Shown: positions 27,171-35,433, numbered from the stretch's first letter. The stretch: DNA of 64,000 nt from Streptomyces actuosus (GCF_016921115.1 NZ_JAFFZS010000011.1:150440-214439); one strand, 5' to 3'. Numbers and translations are program-made. The notes: generated from the letters alone by a model not told the origin.

Positions 27171-27875
27171 GTGTCCCGTTCAGTCCTGATCACCGGCGGC
27201 AACCGCGGCATAGGCCTCGCCATCGCCCGTCACCTCGCCGAGGCCGGCGACCGCGTCGCCATCACCTACCGCTCGGGCGAACCCCCCGAGGGCCTGCTCG
27301 CCGTCCGCTGCGACATCACCGACACCGCCCAGGTCGACGCCGCGTTCAAGGAGGTCGAGGAGCAGCACGGCCCCGTCGAGGTCCTCGTCGCGAACGCCGG
27401 CATCACCAAGGACCAGCTCCTGATGCGCATGAGCGAGGACGACTTCACCTCCGTCCTCGACACCAACCTCACCGGCGCCTTCCGCGTCACCAAGCGCGCC
27501 TCGCGCGGCATGCTCCGCGCGAAGAAGGGCCGCGTGGTGTACATCTCCTCCGCCGTCGCCCTGCGCGGCGAGAGCGGCCAGGCCAACTACGCCGCCTCCA
27601 AGGCCGGCCTCGTCGGCTTCGCCCGCTCCATGGCCCGCGAACTCGGCTCCCGCGGCATCACGTTCAACGTGGTCGCCCCCGGCCTCACCGAGACGTCCAT
27701 GAGCGAGGCGCTGAGCGACGAGCAGCTCGAGAATCTCAAGACCCAGATCCCCCTCGGCCGCCTCGCCCGCCCCGAGGAGATCGCCGCCACCGTCGCCTTC
27801 CTCGCCTCCGAGCAGGCCGCCTACATCACCGGCGCCGTGGTGCCCGTCGACGGCGGCGCCGGCATGGGCCACTGA
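27171..27875 (+). CDS. fabG: FabG-type 3-oxoacyl-ACP reductase (SDR)
   Basis: A 234-residue classical short-chain dehydrogenase. The NADP-binding TGGNRGIG is at residues 8-15, NAG at 75-77, and the catalytic Ser127, Tyr140 and Lys144 are in ISSAVALRGESGQANYAASKAG. The C-terminal VAPGLTETSM and VPVDGG motifs match FabG. It reduces beta-ketoacyl-ACP in fatty-acid or polyketide synthesis. It starts at GTG and is followed by a hairpin at 27928-27950. The actual substrate here, without other fab genes, is uncertain. Confidence 0.88.
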   Translation: MSRSVLITGGNRGIGLAIARHLAEAGDRVAITYRSGEPPEGLLAVRCDITDTAQVDAAFKEVEEQHGPVEVLVANAGITKDQLLMRMSEDDFTSVLDTNLTGAFRVTKRASRGMLRAKKGRVVYISSAVALRGESGQANYAASKAGLVGFARSMARELGSRGITFNVVAPGLTETSMSEALSDEQLENLKTQIPLGRLARPEEIAATVAFLASEQAAYITGAVVPVDGGAGMGH

Positions 27876-27927
27876 CCACCGTGACCGCCCGCCACGCTGG
27901 AGTCCGATGAGCACATGATCTGACAGT

Positions 27928-27950
27928 GGGCAGTCCCCCGTGGGCTGCCC
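27928..27950 (+). terminator. Possible terminator after the FabG-type gene
   Basis: GGGCAG and CTGCCC pair around an inner CCC/GGG stem, giving a compact hairpin about 50 bp after the stop. There is no T tract, as is usual in Streptomyces. Confidence 0.35.
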
Positions 27951-28043
27951 CGCGGCAGCAAGACCTTGGTGTGTCCAGCACCTCGGCCCGCCCGCCGCAT
28001 CTCTGCCACCACCCGGCGAGTGTCCAGCTCGCCTGGTGAAGAA

Positions 28044-28106
28044 CCCGGTCCGCAGACCGGGCAACACCGCCCCTGCCAGGGCGGATCACTTGGTTCCGGA
28101 AGAACC
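28044..28106. repeat. Three consecutive small hairpins upstream of the winged-helix gene
   Basis: CCCGGTC/GACCGGG with a 4-base loop (28044-28061), CCGCCC/GGGCGG with a 6-base loop (28067-28084) and GGTTC/GAACC with a 5-base loop (28092-28106) follow one another within 63 bp. Clustered hairpins just before a plasmid-type DNA-binding gene can mark an origin or an autoregulatory site. The wider gap, 27876-28159, holds no gene. Confidence 0.4.
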
Positions 28107-28159
28107 GGCCCCACCGAAGAGGGGCTCACGCATGCCCGAAAGGAGGGCGTGCCCTGCCC

Positions 28160-29404
28160 ATGATGCAGCATGCCCGCGCGCCGGTCCACGCCGCCGCCGC
28201 TCCACCGCGCCTTCCGCGCGGACAACACCGAATATCCACAAACAACCGATACATCCTGGTCCGCGACCACGCCGACCAGGAAATCGGCACCACCGCGTCC
28301 CGCCGCACCCGGCGCGGCGACTTTCTGCGCGCCGCCACCTGGGCCATCACCCAGCGCCTGCACCCCAAAGCCGGCAACACCACACTGCGCGTCGCCCGCG
28401 ACCTCGCCGCCCGCCTGAACGCCGACGGGCACGTCGCCTACTGCCGCGACACAACGTACAAGCGCCTCGGCATCAGCCGGCGCACCTTGGAGCGGCACAT
28501 CGCCGTCCTGCGCGAACTCGGCCTCCTCGTCTGGGCCGTCCACGGAAGCCGGACCAACACCCGACCCGCCGGAAGCGGCGAATGGGCCGGCACCGCCACC
28601 ATCTACGCCGCCGTGGTCCCGCGCGCCTGGGACGACGCCCTCGGCCACCGCGTGCGCGGCCACGGCTATCACGCCCGCCACGTCGGATTCACCGAACACG
28701 GACGCCAGTTGGCCATCACCGAAGCCCGCCGCCGCACCCGCCCCTCCCGCCGCCGTGACACCCCTTCCTGTAAGACCAACCACCCACGTCCTACAGCTGA
28801 GATGAGAGGGAAGAAGAACAACACCAGCGCGCCCCACGGCGCGAGGCCGCGGCCCCGCCGCCGACACGCAGTGCCCGAGCCCTACCGAGCCAGCCCCAGC
28901 CAGGCCGCACACGCCGTCTCCGTCGCCGCCTGGATACGCCCCCGGGTGCCATGGACCCAGGGCGAGGGACTGCGCCGCCTCGCCTTCGCCCTGCGGCCCT
29001 GGATCGCTACCGGCCTCTCCGCCGCCGACCTCGCCGCCGACCTGTCGGTCTGGCGCGTGCCCCGGCGGCCAGCCTCCCCGGCCAGCATGATCATGGCCCG
29101 CTGGAGCGAGACCACCGGCCACGACGAGCCCGCTGCCGCCCCCTGCCGCGGCGAGGAGACGCCTTGCGGGGTCCCGCCCAACGCGGCCTTCCGGGAGGCC
29201 ATGGACGCAGTCCGCGCCCGCCTCACCAGGCTGTCGCCGCCCGTCGAACCGGAGCCCGAACCGCCCGGCTTCGTCATCCGCGACCGAATTCTCGCCTCGC
29301 TCGCCGAGGCGGACCGGGCCCGCCGCACGCGCACCGCCGAGCAGTGCCTCACCTTCGCCGAGTGGGAGGCCGTCTGCGACGCCAGGGAACGAGCCCCCTG
29401 GTGA
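28160..29404 (+). CDS. Plasmid-type winged-helix DNA-binding protein (possible replication protein)
   Basis: A 414-residue protein. The central part carries a winged-helix/HTH: CRDTTYKRLGISRRTLERHI, followed by RELGLLVWAVHGSRTNTR. Next comes the TIYAAVVPRAWDDALGHRV / GYHARHVGFTEHGRQ block that I associate with proteins often found on Streptomyces plasmids and annotated as replication or HTH proteins. The C-terminal half is Arg/Pro-rich, with a helical RIRDRILASL-like tail. An AGGAGGGC site lies 11 bp before the ATG. Three hairpins lie just upstream. Replication-initiator function is an inference. Confidence 0.6.
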   Translation: MMQHARAPVHAAAAPPRLPRGQHRISTNNRYILVRDHADQEIGTTASRRTRRGDFLRAATWAITQRLHPKAGNTTLRVARDLAARLNADGHVAYCRDTTYKRLGISRRTLERHIAVLRELGLLVWAVHGSRTNTRPAGSGEWAGTATIYAAVVPRAWDDALGHRVRGHGYHARHVGFTEHGRQLAITEARRRTRPSRRRDTPSCKTNHPRPTAEMRGKKNNTSAPHGARPRPRRRHAVPEPYRASPSQAAHAVSVAAWIRPRVPWTQGEGLRRLAFALRPWIATGLSAADLAADLSVWRVPRRPASPASMIMARWSETTGHDEPAAAPCRGEETPCGVPPNAAFREAMDAVRARLTRLSPPVEPEPEPPGFVIRDRILASLAEADRARRTRTAEQCLTFAEWEAVCDARERAPW

Positions 29405-29511
29405 CCCCGCGCCGACCCAGGCCACGCACGTACGGCACGCACCAGGCCACGGCGCCGACGAGGAACCCGACCGCGAAGCTCTCGAACCGGAACACGGCGC
29501 CCCCTGCCCGT

Positions 29512-29886
29512 TCAGGACCCCGCCGCCGGGGCGGCATCGGGCACGGACTCCTCGACGGTCTCCCCCTGCGCCGCGCCCTCGGCGCCGCGCCGGCGGGTAC
29601 GGAAGACTGCCCGCACCGACCGGAACAGGGCACGGACCAGCCGCCACAGACCGATCGCGCCGCAGCCGACCGCCGCGCCGCTGGCGCCCAGACGCGCAAA
29701 GGTCTCCAGCCAGCCGGGCCAATGCAGGTAGCCCAGCGTCAGCGACGTGCCGATCAAGCTCAGGCTGAGAACCATCAGGACGCTGCTGTGACCGATCACC
29801 CCCCAGGTACGCCTCAGTTCGGCGTATGCCTCCGGGTTCGCTTCCCGCCACGGGACGCGCCGGTCGGTCCGCTCGTGCTCACTCAT
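29512..29886 (-). CDS. Small membrane protein
   Basis: A 124-residue protein with a charged N-terminus (MSEHERTDRRVPWREANPEAYAELRRTWG), two predicted membrane spans (about 34-55 and 63-82) and a basic then acidic C-terminal tail. It overlaps the 3' end of the upstream membrane-protein gene by 8 bp, so the two are coupled. No family was recognised. Together with the next two ORFs it forms a three-gene operon under the element at 31055-31087. Confidence 0.6.
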   Translation of the reverse strand: MSEHERTDRRVPWREANPEAYAELRRTWGVIGHSSVLMVLSLSLIGTSLTLGYLHWPGWLETFARLGASGAAVGCGAIGLWRLVRALFRSVRAVFRTRRRGAEGAAQGETVEESVPDAAPAAGS

Positions 29887-30877
29887 CGCTCTCTCCGCTC
29901 CTTGCAGACCGAGTTCGGTCGTCGTGAGCCCCGCCCAGGACCTCCCGGGCATGGAGCAGTCCCTCTCCCAGCTCCTCCAGTTCCAGCCGTGCGTCGTCCA
30001 GCAGTTGCCGGGGCAGCAGCCCTTCGGGCAGCGCGGGTCTGACTGGCACTACGGCCACGCGGTCGTCGCGGATCGCCGACTCCACCGCTTCCTCCCGCCG
30101 TCCGACCTCTACGGCCTGGTCGACCAGGAGCGCGAGCGACTGCGCGTATGCGAGGAGAAGGTCGCGGGCTTCCACGTTGTCCGCCGCCAGCGGCACGAGA
30201 CCGGCCGCGTCCCACACCAGCCGCGGCAACACCGCCGCCGCGCGCGCCAGCTCGTAGCGCCCGCTGCGCTCGGCGAGCATGCGCAGGCGCTGCTCGTCGG
30301 CCAGCAGCCGGTAGAAGACCACCGCGTACGCCTTGCTCGTTTCGACGACGCGCACGCGGCGCCGGGTGAAGCGCTGGACGGCCGCGGGCACACCGGCGGC
30401 CGCGGCCATGCCGGCCGCGCCAGCCGCCAGGAGACCGGTGGCCGCCGGCAGCATGGAGGTCGCCGGACCCAGAGCGGCGAAGGCAGTCACGGTGAACAGC
30501 GCGGTCCGGCCGACCGGGAGGGGGCGGGGAAGCTCGAGGCCTCCCAGCATCCAGATGTACTGGGGCGGGCGGCGTCCCCATACGCTCCGGCACACCCAAC
30601 GCCCCAGTCGGTGCTGCTCCGGGTCGAAGAAGCCCGCCTCGCGCAGCACACCCGCGGGGTGCGGCCCGAAGATGTCCCAGCGCAGCCACCCATCCCGGGT
30701 CCGCTCCCGTATCAGCAGCAGCGCCTCCATGGCGCCCCGAGCAGCGGCGGGGGTCGAGGCCCGGATGGCCAGCTCGGCGCGCACGGAGTGATGGAGCCGG
30801 GCGGCTTCCTGGACAGCGTGGGTCCACCGATCCCGGTCTGCATCGAAGGGCTGAGGCTGTGCGGCGGCCGGCCTCAT
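29879..30877 (-). CDS. Hypothetical membrane protein
   Basis: A 332-residue protein with an N-terminal soluble region (residues 1-110), two adjacent membrane spans near 118-165 (LFTVTAFAALGPATSMLPAA, GLLAAGAAGMAAAAGV) and a long helical cytoplasmic C-terminus. The ATG overlaps the stop of the tiny upstream ORF (ATGA). No family was recognised. The shared promoter-like element links it to the DUF2637-type operon at 10.9 kb. Confidence 0.6.
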   Translation of the reverse strand: MRPAAAQPQPFDADRDRWTHAVQEAARLHHSVRAELAIRASTPAAARGAMEALLLIRERTRDGWLRWDIFGPHPAGVLREAGFFDPEQHRLGRWVCRSVWGRRPPQYIWMLGGLELPRPLPVGRTALFTVTAFAALGPATSMLPAATGLLAAGAAGMAAAAGVPAAVQRFTRRRVRVVETSKAYAVVFYRLLADEQRLRMLAERSGRYELARAAAVLPRLVWDAAGLVPLAADNVEARDLLLAYAQSLALLVDQAVEVGRREEAVESAIRDDRVAVVPVRPALPEGLLPRQLLDDARLELEELGEGLLHAREVLGGAHDDRTRSARSGESDE

Positions 30878-31011
30878 CGCTGGCCCGCCTCGGCCGGGGC
30901 GTGAGCGGGTGCCGCGTTTGCGGTGGAGCCGGGGACGGTGAGCGGGCCGCAGGCGGAGGCGGCGGGCGCACCGGCGAGCACGAGACCGGCGGCCAGGAGG
31001 CGAGGGGCCAT
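30874..31011 (-). CDS. Tiny signal-peptide protein coupled to the membrane-protein gene
   Basis: A 45-residue ORF. It begins MAPRLLAAGLVLAGAPAASACGP, a short signal-peptide-like stretch ending in ASAC, which may be a weak lipobox or a type I site. A Pro/Ala tail follows. AGGA lies 9 bp before the ATG, and the TGA overlaps the next ATG. It is the first ORF after the conserved element at 31055-31087, mirroring the tiny ORF at 10899-10988. Confidence 0.45.
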   Translation of the reverse strand: MAPRLLAAGLVLAGAPAASACGPLTVPGSTANAAPAHAPAEAGQR

Positions 31012-31054
31012 GTGAGGAAGTCCTGTTCGGGTCGGAGAAGGCACCGTTCACCTG

Positions 31055-31087
31055 CTACAGGTGCGGCCGAGGCCGCCGGTGTGACAC
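31055..31087 (-). promoter_or_regulatory. Second-type conserved promoter-like element, copy 2
   Basis: Minus strand GTGTCACACC, 14 bases, CACCTGTAG: the same blocks and gap as at 11038-11070. The 14 bases between differ, so the match is not a duplication of a longer segment. It lies 44 bp upstream of the tiny ORF at 31011. Confidence 0.5.
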
Positions 31088-31113
31088 TCCGCCCGAACTT
31101 TTTGTGGGCTCCT

Positions 31114-32094
31114 TCAGCCGAGCGTGCCCTCGAAGGTGACCTTGGAGCCGCCCGCGTCGATGGCCTCGACCGTCACCGGGCCGCCGGCGGCTGTCTCCGG
31201 GACGCGGAAGGAGACGGTCTGTGTGGCGGTGCGGTACGGGGCGATCGCGGCGTCGCGGTACCCGTACACCGGACGGACGGTGGCGGCCAGGTGCAGCTCC
31301 TGGCCGGTCAGGATCCGCAGGGTGGTGCCCAGGCCGGACATCGGGTCGCCGGAGCGGTTGACCACGCTCAGCTCCAGGCTCCCGGTGCGCGAGGCACCTT
31401 CGCCGCTCACCGTCACCTTGCCCACGCGCACCTGGCCGTTCCACTGCCCCAGCGGCGTGACCGACTGCCCGGCCGGCGCACCCTGCGGCGCCTGGGTGTC
31501 CGGGGAGGCGGCGGTACCGCCTGGCAAGGTGCCTTCGAAGAACAGCAGTTCAGGCTCGGCCAGCCCTTCCTCGGTCGCCTCCACGGTCACCGTGACCGGC
31601 AGGCCCTGGGCCTGGTCGGGAAGCACCAGCTTCACATCCCTGTCGACGGAGCCGTTGGGGCGCACCTGCTGCGGCTCGTCCGTGGAAGAGGACGCGCTGC
31701 TGTCGGTGGCCTCGGCAGCGGTGCGGCCGAGAGCTCCGTAGCGGGCGGTGACGGCGGTCTGCGGCGCGGTCGCGACCTGGGCGCGCTGGTTGGCCACGGT
31801 CACCCGCGCCGTGTACGCGCTCGAGCCGGCCGGCACACCGGGCACGGCACCGGCCGGCAGCCGCTCGAAGCCCTGCAGCGTCACCGTCCACGCCCCGTCG
31901 CCGACCGGCAGCGGAGTTCCGGCCTTCACGATGCCGTCCGGCAGCACCGTGGAGGGCGAGGGCCGTGCCGCGGGGGTGCTGCTCGTCGCCTGCCTGTCGG
32001 ACTTGGGCTCGCTGTCGGAGCCGCTGCAGCCGGAGATCAGGACCGTGCCAGCCAGGAGCACGATCGGAAGGACGTGGCGCAGGCGCACGGACAT
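31114..32094 (-). CDS. Lipoprotein with two beta-rich repeats
   Basis: A 326-residue protein. The signal peptide ends in a lipobox LISGC near residue 23. After a Ser/Pro linker come two beta-rich stretches, WTVTLQGFERLPAGAV...SAYTARVTVANQR and GQVRVGKVTVSGEGASRTGSLELSVVNRSGDP, which look like two copies of an Ig-like or DUF4352-like fold. Both are followed by a segment rich in Asp/Thr. It would be anchored on the outer face of the membrane. It is a separate transcription unit or lies at the end of the TetR operon. Confidence 0.65.
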   Translation of the reverse strand: MSVRLRHVLPIVLLAGTVLISGCSGSDSEPKSDRQATSSTPAARPSPSTVLPDGIVKAGTPLPVGDGAWTVTLQGFERLPAGAVPGVPAGSSAYTARVTVANQRAQVATAPQTAVTARYGALGRTAAEATDSSASSSTDEPQQVRPNGSVDRDVKLVLPDQAQGLPVTVTVEATEEGLAEPELLFFEGTLPGGTAASPDTQAPQGAPAGQSVTPLGQWNGQVRVGKVTVSGEGASRTGSLELSVVNRSGDPMSGLGTTLRILTGQELHLAATVRPVYGYRDAAIAPYRTATQTVSFRVPETAAGGPVTVEAIDAGGSKVTFEGTLG

Positions 32095-32220
32095 GGTTCC
32101 CCCTTGTCAGATACCGGATCTCGGTCGAGGGGATCATGCCAAAACGCGTCCGGTCGGGGCCGGACGCGCTGGTGAAGGGTGTTGGTTTCCGGCCGCCCGC
32201 TCTCTGCGGAGAGCGGAAGG

Positions 32221-32577
32221 TCACAGGGTGATGGGGATGGGGACCAGGAAGTACTCGGTGTCGCCTACGCGGACGCGCAGAGGGTGCCCGGGCGGGAGGG
32301 TGAACAGCCGATGATGGACGGTCGCCGGGGAGTTGCGCTCGGACAGCGCGGGCTCCAGTGCGGTACGGACGGCGGCGCGGGAGGTGTCGGACAGCGGGTT
32401 GCGCTCGGCGATCTCCGCGCAGTGGTCGAGCTGGGCGTCGGTCAGGTCGGGACCGAGGCCCTGGCGGAGGGCCTCGACGGCGACGGCCGGGGCGAGGACC
32501 GCCCGGTTGTGGTCGCGGCAAATGTGGCCGGGCGTGCCGTGGGGCTGGAAATGCCGGGCGGTACCGATGGAAGTCAT
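32221..32577 (-). CDS. Hypothetical protein
   Basis: A 118-residue protein from ATG 32577 with AAGGAAT 5 bp upstream. HICRDHNRAVLAPAVAVEAL near the N-terminus and a C-terminal beta region (PLRVRVGDTEYFLVPIPITL) are visible. The open frame extends upstream but without a better start. No family was recognised. Confidence 0.5.
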   Translation of the reverse strand: MTSIGTARHFQPHGTPGHICRDHNRAVLAPAVAVEALRQGLGPDLTDAQLDHCAEIAERNPLSDTSRAAVRTALEPALSERNSPATVHHRLFTLPPGHPLRVRVGDTEYFLVPIPITL

Positions 32578-32746
32578 GGGGGATTCCTTGGGGAAGAGAT
32601 TGTGGCTGTGCTCGCGGGTCGTCAGGTCTCGGCGATGGTCAGGGCGGGCGTCGGGGGCATCGGGGACTTCCGCTCTCACCTGGAGCGGGCGGCGGTCTGT
32701 GCTGACGACGAAGAAGAGGAGTGACGGGAGCCCTCGCACCCCGGGG

Positions 32747-33196
32747 CTACGCGTAGTAGCTCGCCATGATCCACTCGGGCTTGCTGGCGCGGGTCCGTAG
32801 TTCCAGCACGGACAACGCCCGCTTCAGGGCCTCGTCGTGCTGGGATGCGGCGCTCATCGACGCGGGGTCGAGCGTGAGGGGTCCGCTTTTGGGCTGGTGG
32901 ACGACGGCCGCCAGGAAGTGTCCGTCTTCTTCCCACCCGATCGAGTACGTCCGAAGGAGCAGCGACCCCAGGCCGTTAGCGGCCAGTCGCTCCTCCGCGG
33001 CGGCAGCGAAGTAGTCGGGGTGGTTCTCCTCGCGCATGTCCTCTGTCTCCCACGGCACGCGCGGCATCAGAAAGGATGAGCCGTCGACGTCGTCGGTGTA
33101 CCGGACCAGCTCGTTCGTCAGGCCCTCCCAGTTGTCGGCCGGGCCTCCCAGGCGGTACCCGTACATCAGGGCTTCGTGATTCTCGATGGCGCCCAT
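32747..33196 (-). CDS. Hypothetical protein
   Basis: A 149-residue acidic protein with GAGGAGAACGCC directly before its ATG. The N-terminus MGAIENHEALMYGYRLGG and the pattern WEEDGHFLAAVVHQPKSG are distinctive but match no family I recognise. It lies in the minus-strand series downstream of the TetR gene, separated from the next gene upstream by the hairpin at 33268-33295. Confidence 0.6.
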   Translation of the reverse strand: MGAIENHEALMYGYRLGGPADNWEGLTNELVRYTDDVDGSSFLMPRVPWETEDMREENHPDYFAAAAEERLAANGLGSLLLRTYSIGWEEDGHFLAAVVHQPKSGPLTLDPASMSAASQHDEALKRALSVLELRTRASKPEWIMASYYA

Positions 33197-33267
33197 GGCG
33201 TTCTCCTCGGTTCGTGCCAGTGGTGGTTGGCCGGCGCTCTCGGGTCTGTCGAGGCGGCCGGTTGGGG

Positions 33268-33295
33268 GCCGCCCCGGGGAGTTAGCCGGGGCGGC
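33268..33295 (-). terminator. Likely terminator hairpin
   Basis: GCCGCCCCGG and CCGGGGCGGC form a perfect 10-bp stem with an 8-base loop, 11 bp beyond the stop of the 33306-33695 gene. Very GC-rich stems without T tracts are typical Streptomyces terminators. Confidence 0.5.
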
Positions 33296-33305
33296 GTGGG
33301 CCGGG

Positions 33306-33695
33306 TCAGCGCGGGCTGAGCGGGATGACCAGGACGCCGACGTGGGGCAGGCTCATCTCGGCCAGCAGCCGGGCCGTCCTGCCGCTGGCGCTGCTCGGGT
33401 CTGCGGGGTCCAGGCGCATGGCGCCCCGGTGGGGGCCGCGCGCGGGGTAGAGGTGCACCGTGTTCTGCGGTGCGTTGTGCTCGAAGACGCTGATGGTGGC
33501 GTAGTCGAACCCTCCGAGGTTCGGGTACCGCTCGGCGACGGCCACAGACAGGGCGGCGATGAGCTCGGGGCTCGGCGAGGCGACCGAGAGGGGGAGCGGG
33601 GGGCGGCGCGGACGGATGCGCAGAGCAAGGGTGCGTATCAGGACACTGAGGACGCCGAGGCCGAAGCCGATGGCGAGGGAGGCTGGCTGGATCAA
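33306..33695 (-). CDS. Small membrane-anchored hypothetical protein
   Basis: A 129-residue protein. One N-terminal membrane span (ASLAIGFGLGVLSVLIRTLAL) precedes a soluble alpha/beta domain with FDYATISVFEHN and VGVLVIPLSPR. The TTG start follows GGGGAAACCACC. It is 49 bp downstream of the TetR gene and probably cotranscribed from the promoter at 34449-34478. No function was recognised. Confidence 0.55.
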   Translation of the reverse strand: MIQPASLAIGFGLGVLSVLIRTLALRIRPRRPPLPLSVASPSPELIAALSVAVAERYPNLGGFDYATISVFEHNAPQNTVHLYPARGPHRGAMRLDPADPSSASGRTARLLAEMSLPHVGVLVIPLSPR

Positions 33696-33744
33696 GGTGG
33701 TTTCCCCGTGTTGGTTGAGTAGGGTCCGGTGGTCGGAGCGCGGG

Positions 33745-34371
33745 TTAGGCGGTGGTGCTGGCCACGGCGGCGTGGACGAGGCGGGCGAGTCCCTGGCGCC
33801 TCTGGTGCTTGGTCAGTCCCTGGACGCTTCCGGCGTTCTCGTGTCCGGCGGCGGCGGTCAGGCCGGACACGAGGGCGTGCACGAGTTCCTTGCCTGCGTC
33901 GTCGGGTGTGGTCGTCTGGGTGGCTGCCGTCAGTGCACGGGCGATGGGCCGGGTGGCTGCGGCGTACGCCTTGACGAAGCGGGGCTCGCCCTCGGCCGCG
34001 ACGGCGGTCAGCACGCGCACGACCGGAAGGTGCGCGCTCCACCCGTCGAGTACGGCGTCGACCATCCGGGCGGCGCCGGGCAGTCCGTCCGAGGACCAGG
34101 AGCCGTCCTTGAAGTCCTTGAGTGCCGCTTTCGTCTCCTTGGCCAGGAGCCCGGATGCTTCGAGGACGACGCCCTCGATGTCGGGGAAGTACTGGTAGAA
34201 CGTCGCGGGTGACGTGCCCACCGCCTGGGCGATGTCCATCACCTTGATGTCGCGGTAGGGCTGGGTGGCGAGAAGCTGGATCGTCGCGTCCATCAGCTTC
34301 TGCCGTGTCTGGAGGCCGCGCTGGCTGGGCACGCGGCGGTCGGGGGTGCGGGTCACGACTCGGGTGGGCAC
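33745..34371 (-). CDS. TetR-family transcriptional regulator
   Basis: A 208-residue protein from the GTG at 34371, which has AGGAGACGACT upstream. The N-terminal HTH is typical: TRQKLMDATIQLLATQPYRDIKVMDIAQAVGTSPATFYQYFPDIEG in family order (DIAQAVGTSPATFYQYF, about residues 48-64). The C-terminal ligand-binding helices follow. It is the first gene behind the leftmost copy of the ten-copy promoter, so it may control that promoter or itself. It would act as a dimer on operator DNA; no obvious long palindrome was seen in the promoter. Confidence 0.85.
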   Translation of the reverse strand: MPTRVVTRTPDRRVPSQRGLQTRQKLMDATIQLLATQPYRDIKVMDIAQAVGTSPATFYQYFPDIEGVVLEASGLLAKETKAALKDFKDGSWSSDGLPGAARMVDAVLDGWSAHLPVVRVLTAVAAEGEPRFVKAYAAATRPIARALTAATQTTTPDDAGKELVHALVSGLTAAAGHENAGSVQGLTKHQRRQGLARLVHAAVASTTA

Positions 34372-34448
34372 AGTCGTCTCCTGAGCTGGAGGAAGGAAGG
34401 GGGGTGGTCCAGGTCTGGGGGCGGTGCCGCCGGACCCGACGTTCAATC

Positions 34449-34478
34449 ACATTACACATTGAAGCACAAATAAGCAAC
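34449..34478 (-). promoter_or_regulatory. Array promoter P1 (heads the TetR gene)
   Basis: Minus strand: -35 TTGCTT, 17-bp spacer, -10 TAATGT. It shares GTTGC, TATT after the -35, and TTCA-ATGTG before the -10 with nine other copies. The start codon is 78 bp past the -10. The preceding gene's TAG lies 3 bp upstream of the GTTGC block. Confidence 0.8.
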
Positions 34479-34481
34479 GCT

Positions 34482-34895
34482 CTAGGTGTGGGGCATCCCA
34501 ACGTTCCCGCCTGACCTGCACCCGCGCGGCCCTGGCGGCTGCGTCCCCGGACTCAGCGCGGACGGTGTCGGCCAACGGGAGAAGTCGAGCTCTTCGCCGT
34601 ACAGTTCAACAGCGGCAGCGGCGTGCTTGCCCGGAATGACACCGGCCACCAGCAGCGCGTCGGCGCGGTCGTACCGCAGCCAGAGGACGGCGAACACTCG
34701 CCTGTGCCAGCCAGCTCGACTTGCGCAGGGGGGCCGGCCGGGCCCAGGCCGAGGCCGACGACCATGTCCTCCACGCCGTCGGCCAGTTCGCCACATCCGG
34801 CCGGCGCCCGGGACCGGCATCGCGCAGGAAGCACCACGCTGCGGGCAGGTGCGCCACGGCCGAGCCGTTCGTAGTGGCGGGTCGAAGCGCAGCAT
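34482..34895 (-). CDS. Hypothetical protein with an apparent internal frame change
   Basis: The frame is open for 137 codons from ATG 34895 (GGAG 8 bp upstream). Third-position GC, however, suggests that the coding frame changes twice. The start (MLRFDPPLRTARP) and the end (RVFAVLWLRYDRADALLVAG) are coding-like in this frame. Between about 34700 and 34800 the next frame (ELADGVEDMVVGLGLGPAG) is coding-like instead. Two compensating indels, or a sequencing error near a C6 run, would explain this. It is the last gene of the P2 operon and its stop abuts P1. No family was recognised. Confidence 0.45.
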   Translation of the reverse strand: MLRFDPPLRTARPWRTCPQRGASCAMPVPGAGRMWRTGRRRGGHGRRPRPGPGRPPCASRAGWHRRVFAVLWLRYDRADALLVAGVIPGKHAAAAVELYGEELDFSRWPTPSALSPGTQPPGPRGCRSGGNVGMPHT

Positions 34896-34971
34896 GACGG
34901 TCGCTCCGAGGACTTGAAGGGGAGGGACGTGCCGGGTGATCGCCCGGAACGGCGCGACCGTGGGGGACCTG

Positions 34972-35433
34972 CTACGCCTCGGACTGCGGCGGCTGCAGGG
35001 CTGGGGCGGACATGCGGTGAGTGAGGGCATGCGCGCCGGCGAACGCCGTCCCTGCGCCGAGGGCCAGGTAGTCCACCGCCCTCCCGCGTGGGACGAGTTC
35101 GTAACCGTGGCCGTGCAGCAGCACGGTGCAGACAGCGAAAGCTCCCGCCACCAGGGCGGCGTCCAGACCGGCCGCGGCAGCGCTCCACACCCAGCGGGCG
35201 CGAGCCGGGGCGGTCTTGCGCGCGTCCCGCCTGCGGAGGGCGGCGCAGGCCCCGCTCCGGGCGAGCCGACGCGTCTTGACGACAAGGGTCCCGAGCGGGC
35301 CGACGTACAGCCACATGACGGGCTGCTCCATCAGGAAGCCGCAGCCGGCGAGCAGCGCCACCAGCCCGTAGACGGTGTGCAGTGGCTGACAGCGGCGGTG
35401 CTGGACGGTGCGGGGACGGGGCTCGTCGGACAT
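34972..35433 (-). CDS. Small polytopic membrane protein
   Basis: A 153-residue protein with GAGGAGAGCC before its ATG. Predicted membrane spans at about 20-37, 40-57, 85-105 and 115-135 (VYGLVALLAGCGFLM, PVMWLYVGPLGTLVV, AGLDAALVAGAFAVCTVLL) with a basic loop between the second and third. No family was recognised. It lies between the large 35536-37296 gene and the frame-shifted gene in the P2 operon. Confidence 0.62.
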   Translation of the reverse strand: MSDEPRPRTVQHRRCQPLHTVYGLVALLAGCGFLMEQPVMWLYVGPLGTLVVKTRRLARSGACAALRRRDARKTAPARARWVWSAAAAGLDAALVAGAFAVCTVLLHGHGYELVPRGRAVDYLALGAGTAFAGAHALTHRMSAPALQPPQSEA

